55,110 nucleotides of DNA from Chloroflexota bacterium. GTDB taxonomy: Bacteria; Chloroflexota; Anaerolineae; Aggregatilineales; Phototrophicaceae. The stretch lies in assembly GCA_023430545.1 (NCBI GenBank), contig JAEZAF010000089.1:1-55110 (forward strand), in the 5' to 3' direction. Under the pieces are notes generated by a model. The model did no database searches and was not told the origin of the DNA. It was given only the letters and a program-made list of their open reading frames with translations. Positions within the stretch are counted from its first letter, which is position 1; each line of letters opens with the position of its first letter. The translations under genes and the position numbers were made by a program. This document shows, piece by piece, positions 33,527 through 42,112 of this stretch.

Positions 33527-34792
33527 TTATGAAGTACGGCGATCATACCACGCCGGGACACCCAGCGTGCGTGCGATATACAGGCTGATGGATTGGAGCG
33601 AAGATCTCGCTTCGTCACGGGTGAGTGGGAGCAGTCCATCCTTCGGGCGGGACCGGTCGCGTGCTTCAGACCGGCTTACCGGGACTTTCTCGTCGTTGTC
33701 GGGCTGTACCAGCACCGGACGGAAGATCCCCTTTGCCAGATACAGGTTGATCTCACCATGATGCAGGGTTTCGCGGTCTCCACGCTGACTGACGACCTGC
33801 GAGACATAAACCGCTTCGATCTCGTCCGCTTCCAGATGCCAGCTTTCACTGGTACCAGCGAGGGCGGTGATGGTACGGCTTTCCGGGTCGATAGTGATGC
33901 GTCCGATTTCCGTCAGCAGATCGTAGACATTCTTCAGAATCAGCAGGAAGAGCACGGCAGCCGTTGCCAGTCCGAGAATCGGCAGGATCTTCGGATCGGG
34001 CAGCAGTGTGCCGGAATTCGGCAGGGCCAGTTTGGTGGTCAGGGTGGCAACAGAGATCATGATATAGACGATGGTCCAGAAGGTATACCACAGGATGCGC
34101 GTGATGCGTCCCATTGCCCAGCGACCAGACCGGACAAGCTGCATTTTGCCATCAGCGGTGCGTTCCAGTGTCCACATGCCGGATTTGATCGGAAGCTGTG
34201 GCAGGGGTTTTTCTTCAACAACAGGCGCTTCTTCGACGTCAGTCTGAACGGGTGCAGGCGCAATTTCTGTATCACGCGGCGCACTGGGGGCATAAATCGG
34301 TGCGCTGATTGCACTGGGCCGTTCGACACGATCTGGTCGCAGTGCGGAGCGTCCGGGGATGACTGATTGCGTCGCGACACTGGGTTCGCTGCGGGTGGAC
34401 ATCACGCGGAAAGGCACTTCGAGAATCTGTGCCAGCGTTTCACCTGTCTGTTGTGCTGCGGTGGTATCGCTGCCGATTTCGTCCTGACGCCAGCGGACCA
34501 GCTCACACCAGCGACTGCCGCGTTTCTCAGCCAGGTCGGGTGAGAGCATCAGGCCGAGATGCCATGCCGCATCGTTGCTGGAAAATCCCAGCACCACCTG
34601 CCGGATCAGGCCGGAGGGCAGGTTACCAGCAGGAAGACGGCGCTTGTCGGCGAAGCTGTTGACATAACGCAGCGAACGGCCAGCGGTGGCTTCTGCCAGC
34701 ACTTTTTCTCTGGTTTCATCTTTGAGAAGCAGCCGCCAGCGGGCTGATGACATTTCGATGACAAAGTGGTCGGAAGCGGGGACTCGTGTCAT
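33527..34792 (-). CDS. Unknown membrane protein with Pro-rich linker
   Basis: A protein of about 421 residues with no family that I recognise. In order: a soluble N-terminal domain (to about residue 135; ARWRLLLKDETREKVLAEA... WCELVRWRQDEIG), a Pro/Ala/Glu-rich linker (about 145-215), two transmembrane segments (WYTFWTIVYIMISVATL, about 242-262, and ILPILGLATAAVLFLLILKNVYDLL, about 280-305), then a cytoplasmic beta-rich domain that resembles a PH-like fold (TIDPESRTITALAGTSESWHLEADEIEAVYVSQVV). The start is uncertain: the frame is open to a TTG at 34876, but I favour the ATG at 34792; neither has a good ribosome site. It is probably a lineage-specific family. Confidence 0.6.
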   Translation of the reverse strand: MTRVPASDHFVIEMSSARWRLLLKDETREKVLAEATAGRSLRYVNSFADKRRLPAGNLPSGLIRQVVLGFSSNDAAWHLGLMLSPDLAEKRGSRWCELVRWRQDEIGSDTTAAQQTGETLAQILEVPFRVMSTRSEPSVATQSVIPGRSALRPDRVERPSAISAPIYAPSAPRDTEIAPAPVQTDVEEAPVVEEKPLPQLPIKSGMWTLERTADGKMQLVRSGRWAMGRITRILWYTFWTIVYIMISVATLTTKLALPNSGTLLPDPKILPILGLATAAVLFLLILKNVYDLLTEIGRITIDPESRTITALAGTSESWHLEADEIEAVYVSQVVSQRGDRETLHHGEINLYLAKGIFRPVLVQPDNDEKVPVSRSEARDRSRPKDGLLPLTRDEARSSLQSISLYIARTLGVPAWYDRRTS

Positions 34793-35066
34793 ACAGGTTT
34801 CAATACTCGCTGCCCTTAAAGGCAAAACGGAATGGGCAAGAACGTGTTCATAACCATTAACTGGCCTTGAGCGCAAGCTATTATGACAGATTTCACAGGT
34901 ATTGTGCAGGTTAGTTTTCCGATTAGAAAATGTTCAGCAAACCCGGATAGTGTTCGTGTGCAGCGTATACCGGGCTTTGACGAAGCGGGTCGATGGGCTT
35001 AATATCCGAAGCAGTGCAGCGACAAGAGCGGCAGAAGACCATCCTTATCACGATGAAGGCGGATGA

Positions 35067-35519
35067 ATGCGAGTGGTTTTACAGAGAGTGACACGCGGCA
35101 GTGTGACCGTTGAAGGTGAAGTCACCGGGCAGATTGATCAGGGATTTGTGGCGCTGGTGGGCGTGACGCATGAAGATACCGAAGCGGATGCCGTGCTGCT
35201 GGCGCGGAAAACGGCCCAGCTTCGGGTGTTTTCCGATGAAGAGCAGAAGATGAACCGCTCGGTGCTGGATACTGGCGGTGGTGTGCTGGTGATCTCACAG
35301 TTTACGCTGTATGCCGATATGAGTCGGGGGCGGCGTCCGAGTTTTGTGAAGGCCGCTCAGCCTGATGTCGCGTCACCGCTGGTCGATCTGTATGCCAGTA
35401 CGCTGCGTCAGGAAGGTGTACAGCGGGTAGAAACCGGAGTCTTTGGCGCGATGATGCTGGTCGAAATCCTGAATGATGGCCCGGTGACCATCCTGCTGGA
35501 TACAGCAGACCTGCGCTGA
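35067..35519 (+). CDS. dtd: D-aminoacyl-tRNA deacylase
   Basis: A 150-residue proofreading enzyme that removes D-amino acids (and glycine mischarged on tRNA-Ala) from tRNA. MRVVLQRVTRGSVTVEG is the typical start, followed by GGGVLVISQFTLYADMSRGRRPSF with the SQ(F)T active-site loop and GVFGAMMLVEILNDGPVTILLDT at the C-terminus. The usual cross-subunit 'NxGPVT' motif is present as NDGPVT. Full length for DTD1. The ATG follows a GAAGGCGG ribosome site. Confidence 0.94.
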   Translation: MRVVLQRVTRGSVTVEGEVTGQIDQGFVALVGVTHEDTEADAVLLARKTAQLRVFSDEEQKMNRSVLDTGGGVLVISQFTLYADMSRGRRPSFVKAAQPDVASPLVDLYASTLRQEGVQRVETGVFGAMMLVEILNDGPVTILLDTADLR

Positions 35520-35539
35520 GGGTAGGGTGAGGCTCACAC

Positions 35540-35568
35540 GCAACAAATACGTCTGCCTCACGTATAAT
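35540..35568 (+). promoter_or_regulatory. Probable promoter of the LprG-like/MFS operon
   Basis: TATAAT (35563-35568) with GCAACA 17 bp upstream (three of six to the consensus). The GTG start is about 97 bp downstream, leaving a leader with a hairpin. Confidence 0.45.
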
Positions 35569-35601
35569 GTGGTAATGAATCGTTGTTAGCTGATCGTCGA
35601 G

Positions 35602-35640
35602 GGCGGAGAGCTGGTCGCTGAAGGCTGGTAACTCTCCGCC
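35602..35640 (+). promoter_or_regulatory. Leader hairpin of the LprG-like/MFS operon
   Basis: GGCGGAGAG (35602-35610) is perfectly complementary to CTCTCCGCC (35632-35640), with a 21-nt loop. It lies in the presumed 5' leader, 25 bp before the GTG. No T-run follows. Confidence 0.45.
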
Positions 35641-35664
35641 GCTTCACACCATGAGAGGATCTCT

Positions 35665-36435
35665 GTGCGCCGACATCTGGGGTTAGTTTTTATAATTATT
35701 CTGCTGGCTGGATTTGCTGCCCTTGCTGGCTGCCAGCCGGGACCATCCAATGAACCTACACCTGAGCCTTTAGCACTGCTCACGGAAGCATCGAACAATA
35801 TCCGTAAAAGTGATACCTTCTGGATGTATGTGGAGCAGGGTGGAAATACCTATGTCATTCCCGTATACCTCGGCCCGACCGATACCCTTGCCGTGAATGC
35901 CCAGTTCCGATGGGCGCGTGCGCAGTATGTCGCCCCCGGGACATTACAGGCAACTGCACGCATTGTCGTCGAGAGTGTGGTTGGCAATGTCGCGCAGGAT
36001 GTCGAAATCTTCTCGCGTGAGGACGATCAGTGGTATCGCCTGCAAGGGTCGCCGTGGATCAAGGGGGATTTCGCGCCCGGATTCAACCCGGTCACCCTGA
36101 TCGCGGCGGACAGCGGTTTTCAGGCGGCACTGACTGCACTCGAAGATCTGGACTTCGTCGGCGAAGCGACACTGGAAGACGGTGCGCCGGTCTATCATCT
36201 CACGGGGATCGCTAACGGTCCGGCGGTTAAGGCGCTGGTGGTCGGTCTGATCGACGTGGCTGAAACGGTGCCAGTGGATGTGTATATCCATCGTGAACAG
36301 CGCATCCCGGTGCGGATTGTCCTCACTCAGCCAGAGACCGCGACCGAAGAATCGCCCGACCCCACGACATGGACGATCAATGTGTATGACATCAACGCGG
36401 AGCCTGAACTGACCCCACCCGATGAGGCGGAGTAA
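35665..36435 (+). CDS. LppX/LprAFG-family lipoprotein
   Basis: A 256-residue lipoprotein: signal peptide and lipobox LAGC (Cys23), then a single LppX_LprAFG-type domain (about 38-235): LLTEASNNIRKSDTFWMYVEQ, ARIVVESVVGNVAQDVEIFSREDDQWYRL, FNPVTLIAADSGFQAALTALEDL, YHLTGIAN and VDVYIHREQRIPVRI. In mycobacteria LprG-type proteins carry triacylated lipids in a hydrophobic cavity and work with the MFS exporter P55. Here too an MFS gene follows after two bases. GTG start with AGAGGA upstream. Cell location: outer face of the cytoplasmic membrane. Confidence 0.8.
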   Translation: MRRHLGLVFIIILLAGFAALAGCQPGPSNEPTPEPLALLTEASNNIRKSDTFWMYVEQGGNTYVIPVYLGPTDTLAVNAQFRWARAQYVAPGTLQATARIVVESVVGNVAQDVEIFSREDDQWYRLQGSPWIKGDFAPGFNPVTLIAADSGFQAALTALEDLDFVGEATLEDGAPVYHLTGIANGPAVKALVVGLIDVAETVPVDVYIHREQRIPVRIVLTQPETATEESPDPTTWTINVYDINAEPELTPPDEAE

Positions 36436-36437
36436 GT

Positions 36438-38051
36438 ATGAACGGCGTATTTAATGACAGCGCTGCTCAGTCGGGGCGGCGTATGAACCCGTGGCTGGTG
36501 CTGGCGCTGATCTGTATCCCGGTCTTCATCGGCTCACTGGACCTCACGGTCGTTTCCGCGTTTCTACCGGAGCTGATTGTCGATCTCGAACTGCCGCTGC
36601 AAACCCAACTGGATGATGCCGCGTGGATTGTAAGCGCCTATCTGCTGGCATATGCCGTCAGTCTGGCAGTGACAGGCCGCATCAGTGACCTGATCGGGCG
36701 TCGTCGGGTGTATGTCGCCTGCCTGTTGATTTTCATCGTCGGGTCGATTCTGGTGGCGGAAGCCCATCTGCTGCCGACCGACATCCTGTATTCGATTTAT
36801 CGACGGCTCGGCCAGTTCCCTGATCCAGGGATGGTAAATCTGCAGGCGATTATCTTTGGACGTGTGGTGCAGGCGCTTGGCGCAGGGGCGTTGATCCCGG
36901 TCAGCCTGGCGCTGGTCGCGGACCTGTTCCCGGCATCCAGCCGTGCGCGTCCGTTGGGTGTGATTGGTGCGGTCGATACGCTGGGATGGGTGCTCGGTCA
37001 TCTGTACGGTGGCATCTTCGTGCAGCAGATCCCGTGGCAGGGGCTGTTCTGGGTCAATGTGCCGCTGTCGCTGTTCGCGCTGGTGGTCGTGCTTTATGCC
37101 TTGCGCAATGTCCCGCAGCATCGCGCTGAAGGCCGGTTCGACTGGCTGGGCGCACTGCTGCTGATCGGTGCACTGGTGGCATTTAACATCGGCCTCGGCG
37201 GTGCAAATATCGACGTGTCGGTTAGTACCAGTATCGATAATCTGGCTGTGCTGCCGCAGAGTGCCACATGGCTGCTGCCGCTTTCCGCCCTGCTGCTGGT
37301 CCTGTTCGTACTGGTGGAACGTCGCGTGCGTGATCCGTTGATTGACCTGAAACTGTTCCGCAGTCGTAATCTGTCGGCAGGATCGCTGACGAACCTGTTT
37401 GTCGGGTACTGTCTGTTTATCGGACTGGTGATCGTACCGATTCTGGTCAATGTCCGGGTTGAGTCTGAGGCGAATTTAAGATCGGCAGCGCTTCAGGTTG
37501 GGCTGTTACTCTCGGCACTCACCGTTCCGATGGCATTGGCTGCATTTCCCGGAGGCTGGCTGAGTGAACGGATTGGAAATCGCACCACCACGCTGATTGG
37601 CCTGGGGCTGGCAGCGATCGGGTTCCTGATGATCCGCCTGACATGGACCATCGAGATCACCGATCCGATGATCATCGTAGAGATGATCATCATCGGCATT
37701 GGCATCGGCCTGACCTTTTCACCGATCAGCGCGGCAGTCATTGACTCCGCCCCGGATGACGAACGAGGGGTGGCGTCGGCGCTGGTGCTCCTGCTGCGTC
37801 TGCTGGGGATGACGATCAGCGTATCATCACTCACCACATTTGCGCTTCAGCGTGTCAATGTGCTGGCCGCAGTGGAACTGGGGCAGGGCGTAACCGACCC
37901 GATTCAGTATGCCAATACGTTTGCGACCATCACGGTCGGTGTGCTTGGAGAACTTGGCTTGATTGGGGCAGTGGTGGCGGGTCTGGCGATGATCTCCGCT
38001 TCATTCATGGGTAATGAACGTGTGACAGATGAAAATGTGCAGGCTCGCTAA
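36438..38051 (+). CDS. MFS transporter, DHA2/P55-like
   Basis: A 537-residue major facilitator with about 12-14 membrane segments. Hallmarks: GSLDLTVVSAFLPEL in helix 1 (DHA2 motif D1), WIVSAYLLAYAVSLAVTGRISDLIGRRRVY (motif A), GRVVQALGAGALIPVSLALVADL (motif B) and GVIGAVDTLGWVLGHLYGG (motif C-like). The layout resembles the mycobacterial P55 (Rv1410c) exporter as I recall it, including the LG-VLG-LYG element. With the adjacent LprG-like lipoprotein it likely exports lipids or lipophilic compounds. GGAG overlaps the previous stop and the gap is two bases, a clear two-gene operon. Confidence 0.88.
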   Translation: MNGVFNDSAAQSGRRMNPWLVLALICIPVFIGSLDLTVVSAFLPELIVDLELPLQTQLDDAAWIVSAYLLAYAVSLAVTGRISDLIGRRRVYVACLLIFIVGSILVAEAHLLPTDILYSIYRRLGQFPDPGMVNLQAIIFGRVVQALGAGALIPVSLALVADLFPASSRARPLGVIGAVDTLGWVLGHLYGGIFVQQIPWQGLFWVNVPLSLFALVVVLYALRNVPQHRAEGRFDWLGALLLIGALVAFNIGLGGANIDVSVSTSIDNLAVLPQSATWLLPLSALLLVLFVLVERRVRDPLIDLKLFRSRNLSAGSLTNLFVGYCLFIGLVIVPILVNVRVESEANLRSAALQVGLLLSALTVPMALAAFPGGWLSERIGNRTTTLIGLGLAAIGFLMIRLTWTIEITDPMIIVEMIIIGIGIGLTFSPISAAVIDSAPDDERGVASALVLLLRLLGMTISVSSLTTFALQRVNVLAAVELGQGVTDPIQYANTFATITVGVLGELGLIGAVVAGLAMISASFMGNERVTDENVQAR

Positions 38052-38173
38052 GCGGAAATTTATAACGGGTTCTGCAAAATCTGCATCAAAAGGGCGACAA
38101 ACAGAACGCAGATTGGGTATGCTTTCGTGATAGTGACGGATACAGAAGTATACAGATGCACGAAGGGCGCGTG

Positions 38174-38824
38174 ATGACTGCGAAAAATGAGGATCGCATC
38201 GCAAAACTGGAGGCAATCGCGGCACAGGTGAAGGTCTGCACCAAATGCCGTCTGCATGAGAATGCGCGTAATGGCGTCCCCGGCGCGGGCAATATGTTTG
38301 CCGAGATTATGTTTATCGGTGAAGGCCCGGGTGAAAATGAAGATCGGCAGGGGCTGCCGTTTGTAGGGCGTTCCGGTCAGTATCTTGATTATCTGCTGAA
38401 CCTGATCGGCCTGAAGCGTGAGCAGGTGTTTATCACCAATGTGGTGAAGCATCGGCCGCCGAATAACCGTGATCCGATGCCGGATGAGATCGAGGCCTGC
38501 CGCGAGTATCTGGAACATCAGATTGCGCTGATCGATCCGCTGATGATCGCGACACTCGGACGCTTCAGCATGGCGAAGTTCTTCCCCACGGGCAAGATCT
38601 CCGCCATTCATGGGAAGCCAAAATATGCGGACTCTAGGGCGTACTATCCGCTGTTTCATCCGGCGGCTGCGCTGCGCAATCCCGGTCTGCGCTTTGATAT
38701 GGAAGCCGATGTAAAGCGTATCCCCGAGATTCTAGCGGAAGTGAAAGCACGTCGTGATCAGAACAAACCGGATGAACCTGAGAATAACGATAATCTGCCA
38801 CCGGAGCAGTTAAGTCTGTTTTAG
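38174..38824 (+). CDS. Family-4 uracil-DNA glycosylase with Cys-to-His cluster change
   Basis: A 216-residue DNA repair enzyme that removes uracil from DNA. GEGPGENEDRQGLPFVGRSGQYLD (motif A region), TNVVKHRPPNNRDP and FHPAAALRNP (motif B) are typical of type-4 UDGs with a 4Fe-4S cluster. Cluster ligands are expected as CxxC plus two later cysteines: C22, C25 and C109 are there, but the third position (KCRPP in classical members) is H93. The GAAGGG site six bases upstream picks the ATG at 38174 over 38156. It ends at a bidirectional terminator. Confidence 0.88.
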   Translation: MTAKNEDRIAKLEAIAAQVKVCTKCRLHENARNGVPGAGNMFAEIMFIGEGPGENEDRQGLPFVGRSGQYLDYLLNLIGLKREQVFITNVVKHRPPNNRDPMPDEIEACREYLEHQIALIDPLMIATLGRFSMAKFFPTGKISAIHGKPKYADSRAYYPLFHPAAALRNPGLRFDMEADVKRIPEILAEVKARRDQNKPDEPENNDNLPPEQLSLF

Positions 38825-38839
38825 GGCGTAAAAATATAA

Positions 38840-38876
38840 AAAACGGACAGTCACAAGCGGCTGTCCGTTTTTTGTT
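38840..38876. terminator. Bidirectional Rho-independent terminator
   Basis: AAAACGGACAG (38840-38850) and CTGTCCGTTTT (38861-38871) pair around a 10-nt loop, with A-rich and T-rich flanks on either side. It lies between the convergent glycosylase and FHA genes and suits both. Confidence 0.9.
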
Positions 38877-38896
38877 TATATCAGTTCATGTGAGCT

Positions 38897-39673
38897 TTAG
38901 GTGCCGAAAAGGCGCGCCAGCAGCGGCGCGATGTCGCGGACAATCGGCACGTCATACCACAGATTGAGCGAGTCAATCACGACAAGACCGATCACCGAGC
39001 TGCAGCAGCAGAACACGGCGAGGCCGCCGCATCCGATGGCCGCCCAGCGCATGGCATTGCGCGGCTCTTCTTCACGCACCGCATACGGATCGTAATCATA
39101 ACCGGTGCTGACCGCTGGCGGCGTACCGTAGGGCTGTGCGCCATAAGCACTGGCAGTGGGATCACCCGGCTGGCCGCTGTAACCGTAATTAGGCTGAGCA
39201 GGCTGCTGCGGTTGTGCATAGGGTGAGGGCGCATAATTCTGCTGCGGCTGGACTGGCTGCGGCTGGCCGTAAGGCGCATAACCTGCCTGCGGGTTAGCCT
39301 GTACCGGCACAGTCGGCGACATCGGAGAGCCGCCTACTGGTTCCATGCCGCCCATCTGCGAGGGACGCAGGCGTTCATAACCGAGGGTGACGGTTTCACC
39401 GAGGCCAATCATGTCGCCGCTGTTGAGCGGACGACTGCCGGAGATGCGCTGACCGTTGACAAAGGTGCCGTTGGTCGAGCCGAGATCCTCAATTGAGCAG
39501 CCATCGGCGGTGCGAGCGATACGCAGGTGATGTCGGCTGACTTCAGGGTCATTGATGACAATATCATTGGTGATGTCACGGCCAAGCGTCGTCACATCCT
39601 TGCTGATATCAAAGGTTTGGTTGGGTTGGGGACCCCGCCGTACAACTAGACGGAAGGTATCGTTGCCCTGCAT
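38897..39673 (-). CDS. FHA-domain protein with Pro/Gln/Tyr linker and C-terminal membrane segment
   Basis: A 258-residue protein. The N-terminal forkhead-associated domain (about 5-100) has GRDITNDIVI, SRHHLRI and GSTNGTFVNGQRI, the phosphothreonine-binding loops. A long Pro/Gln/Tyr/Gly-rich linker (about 105-200) follows, then a Cys-rich hydrophobic segment (AAIGCGGLAVFCCCSSVIGLVVIDSL) and a short tail. It would hold an FHA reader at the membrane, reading Ser/Thr-kinase phosphorylation. No kinase gene is nearby. AGGAGG precedes the ATG. Confidence 0.88.
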   Translation of the reverse strand: MQGNDTFRLVVRRGPQPNQTFDISKDVTTLGRDITNDIVINDPEVSRHHLRIARTADGCSIEDLGSTNGTFVNGQRISGSRPLNSGDMIGLGETVTLGYERLRPSQMGGMEPVGGSPMSPTVPVQANPQAGYAPYGQPQPVQPQQNYAPSPYAQPQQPAQPNYGYSGQPGDPTASAYGAQPYGTPPAVSTGYDYDPYAVREEEPRNAMRWAAIGCGGLAVFCCCSSVIGLVVIDSLNLWYDVPIVRDIAPLLARLFGT

Positions 39674-40121
39674 ATTGGCTGCCTCCTGAGCAGGTGGAGA
39701 AGTCCTTTATAACGTTTTCGATTTAACCCGAAAGGTAAATAAGGTCAGGTTAAGCAAACTATGGCGCAGTATACGTTCTCCATTCCACACTGTCAACTTA
39801 TCGGTGGTGATCCGTGGGATGAAAAACGCTGCACAGACGGGACAGCAGGGCTTACAGCGTTAAAGTAAATATACCATCTTAATGATTCTCATATTCGCTA
39901 AGCATTGGCGGCGAATTAGCCCAATTATGAGAACGTTTTGGAACCGTACGTGCATAAAAGGTTTGTTAAGTAAAGGAATTAATTTGGCCTGTAATATTTG
40001 TAACGCGTGTTGGATTGAGAAAATGTTGCAAAAGTAAAAACAGGTTTATGCTTACAGCCTAACTGTGATAATTTTAAGACAATTAACATAATGCTAAATT
40101 AATTATCCGGAGCTGATCACC
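39674..40121. other. 448-bp AT-rich intergenic region with nested inverted repeat
   Basis: No gene is visible. It separates divergently transcribed genes. At 39886-39933, TTCTCATA and TATGAGAA form outer arms, with TTCGC (39894-39898) and GCGAA (39911-39915) nested inside. The DNA from about 39840 to 40110 is much more AT-rich than the surroundings and probably carries promoters for the gene at 40122; I could not pick one convincing -10/-35 pair. Confidence 0.6.
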
Positions 40122-40808
40122 ATGCCTGCTAACACAATGCTTGCGAACGAAATGCTGAACCAACTGCAAACTGCTCTGTCTGCCCGTTTCCATAAGTATT
40201 CTATCAGCCTTGATGTGGCTGCCACCTCTGAATCATCGGCGGACTGGAGCGGGAATTCCAATCCAACGGTGACTTACCATCGCCCCTTCGAAGAAGCGCA
40301 GAATGTTGAATATCTGCTTGGCTGCGACATGCCGCTGTCTGAACTGAATCTGCGCCGCCATCCGGTGATTGAGCTGCGGGCTTACCATGATGGTATCGTG
40401 ATGGAATTCGTCCTGCCGCCGGATGCATGGTGGGATCAGGAAAACTTCATCGGCAAGCTGACCGTGAACCGTCATCGCACCGCTTTCCGCCAGCTCATTC
40501 AGAAGTTGAGCAGCGACTTCCGCATTGGCTTCTGGTCCGGTGTCAAGCTGGACGATCTGGTCCTGAATCCGCTTCAGGCTTCCCACCCCGCCGTATTCGA
40601 GCAGTGGGTAAGCACCTTCTGCTGTGGTCAGAACTGGTTCCGCGTCGGCGTGTGGTATGATACCGTTGAGGCCGTCACCCCTGAGCTGGTCAATGATCTG
40701 TTTGAAAAGGCCCAGCTTCTGAACAGCGTGTATGAGTTCGTTTCATGGAAGGGCAGCAACGACTACCGCGCCTTTGCCCAGCGCGATATGATGCTGGCCT
40801 ACGCATAG
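40122..40808 (+). CDS. Conserved-looking protein of unknown function
   Basis: A 228-residue soluble, aromatic-rich protein that I do not recognise. It has an amphipathic N-terminal helix (ANEMLNQLQTALSARFHKY), a beta-rich middle (VEYLLGCDMPLSELNLRRHPVIELRAYHDGIVMEFVLPPDAWWDQENF), a basic helix (VNRHRTAFRQLIQKLSSDF), and a C-terminal part with CCGQNWFRVGVWYD. No signal peptide or membrane segment. GGAG eight bases before the ATG and normal codon use indicate a real gene. The long AT-rich upstream region hints at complex regulation. It might be a small-molecule or DNA-end binding fold, but there is no evidence for either. Confidence 0.6.
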   Translation: MPANTMLANEMLNQLQTALSARFHKYSISLDVAATSESSADWSGNSNPTVTYHRPFEEAQNVEYLLGCDMPLSELNLRRHPVIELRAYHDGIVMEFVLPPDAWWDQENFIGKLTVNRHRTAFRQLIQKLSSDFRIGFWSGVKLDDLVLNPLQASHPAVFEQWVSTFCCGQNWFRVGVWYDTVEAVTPELVNDLFEKAQLLNSVYEFVSWKGSNDYRAFAQRDMMLAYA

Positions 40809-40821
40809 GACCAGACCACAT

Positions 40822-42006
40822 CTAAAACGCTCCGGAAAGCACCTGAAGTACCTGGAGCTGCGCACCTGATCGCAACTGAACACCGATGCTCCCTGCTGAT
40901 GAGGGTGTCGGTGTTTTTGTTTGAAGGGCCGGTGTGCCGTTGACTTCGACTGTGATGTCCTGACCGTTGATGCTGATCATCACGGCGATGTCGCGCCCCG
41001 GAAGGTTCAGGGACTGAGCCGACACCAGCGCCTGATTGTCGTCAACCAGAATGCCGTCCGGTTGATTCAGCCGCGCAAAGTCAATGGCATAGAGCGAGAC
41101 ACTTGTGACCTGTGTGCTGTCGTGATAGATCCGCAGCAGGCTGCCGGTATTGGTATCCCTGTTCATCCCCAGCAGGACATCGTAGTAGGAAGAGGTACTG
41201 CCAGCAACCAGCCCGATATTGACCGTAAACTGCTGCGGATAGCTGCTGCGCCGCGTTAGCACGGTGGAATTGGCGGCCTGTGCGATCAGTGCGCCAGTAT
41301 CGGAGACGGCCCAGACCGGCGAGGGCGACGCACTATTGATGCTCTCAGTCCCGCGCACAAAATCCCCGTCCACGATCAGGATATTCTGCTGCGGCTGATT
41401 GGCCTGAATGGTCGCAAGACTCCCACTGATCGCGGCCTGTGTCGCCAGAAACTCCTGCTGGACCTGTGTGCTTAATTGCTGCAATGCGGCTTGAGTCGCG
41501 GCGAAGTTTTCAGCGGCACGCGTGGCCTGAAGTTCACTGTTCACAGCCACAGCGGTCAGTGTTGAGAAATCATTGATGACCTGCTGGGTCTCCGTCTGAC
41601 CGAGCAGAGCGGAATAGTTATCGAGGGACACCTGTGTATTCAGCAGATTGATGTCGCGCTGCTGCTGTGCAATGCTGGTGGCTTCGAGGATGGAAACAGT
41701 CGAGAGGACCCCCACGTTTGTGGACTGCCAGTCAGCGATGCGCATCAGGCCGACCAGATCGGGACGCATGCTCAATAATCCGGACAGCAGGCCGATAATC
41801 AGCAGCAGAAAGAGGATCGTCAGCCACAGCAGCCAGCGTCCACCCGAGCGCCGTTTCTCCGTTACCCTGATCGGTGGGTTCGGTGGAACGCGTCCCGTAC
41901 CGGATGGAGGCGGCGCGGGTGGTCCGGCGGGTGGTTGCCCCGTGTTTGGGGGCGAAGTCGGTTTGACCTTCGGCTGCGTGTCATCTTCAAAAAGCCTGCG
42001 AGCCAC
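40822..42006 (-). CDS. Single-pass membrane protein with coiled coil and C-terminal beta domain
   Basis: A 394-residue protein: cytoplasmic Pro-rich N-terminus (about 15-45), one transmembrane helix (WLLWLTILFLLLIIGLLSGLL, about 57-78), a long Gln/Ala/Thr-rich coiled coil outside (about 105-205; TQQVINDFSTLTAV... AAENFAATQAALQQLSTQVQQEF), and a C-terminal beta-sandwich-like domain (about 215-394) of the kind seen in concanavalin-like or DUF1080-type modules (SPVWAVSDTGALIAQ... YYDVLLGMNRD... DITVEVNGTPALQ). Function unknown. A TTG at 42051 is in frame, but the GTG at 42006 has GAGGAG six bases upstream and is chosen. It is divergent from the Fur-family gene. Confidence 0.7.
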   Translation of the reverse strand: MARRLFEDDTQPKVKPTSPPNTGQPPAGPPAPPPSGTGRVPPNPPIRVTEKRRSGGRWLLWLTILFLLLIIGLLSGLLSMRPDLVGLMRIADWQSTNVGVLSTVSILEATSIAQQQRDINLLNTQVSLDNYSALLGQTETQQVINDFSTLTAVAVNSELQATRAAENFAATQAALQQLSTQVQQEFLATQAAISGSLATIQANQPQQNILIVDGDFVRGTESINSASPSPVWAVSDTGALIAQAANSTVLTRRSSYPQQFTVNIGLVAGSTSSYYDVLLGMNRDTNTGSLLRIYHDSTQVTSVSLYAIDFARLNQPDGILVDDNQALVSAQSLNLPGRDIAVMISINGQDITVEVNGTPALQTKTPTPSSAGSIGVQLRSGAQLQVLQVLSGAF

Positions 42007-42112
42007 GGGATGCTCCTCGTGTTGTGCCAGTGCTGTGGTTCCAACGCTCAAGTATTGGGAGAAGTCTGCTAAAATGACGACGGTTACAACTTGTAAAAGG
42101 TCTTCAATAGTG

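Noticed and set aside
41648..42112. 155-codon upstream extension of the Fur-family protein
   Set aside because: It is antisense to the coiled-coil membrane protein gene and has no homology; Fur proteins start near the chosen ATG.
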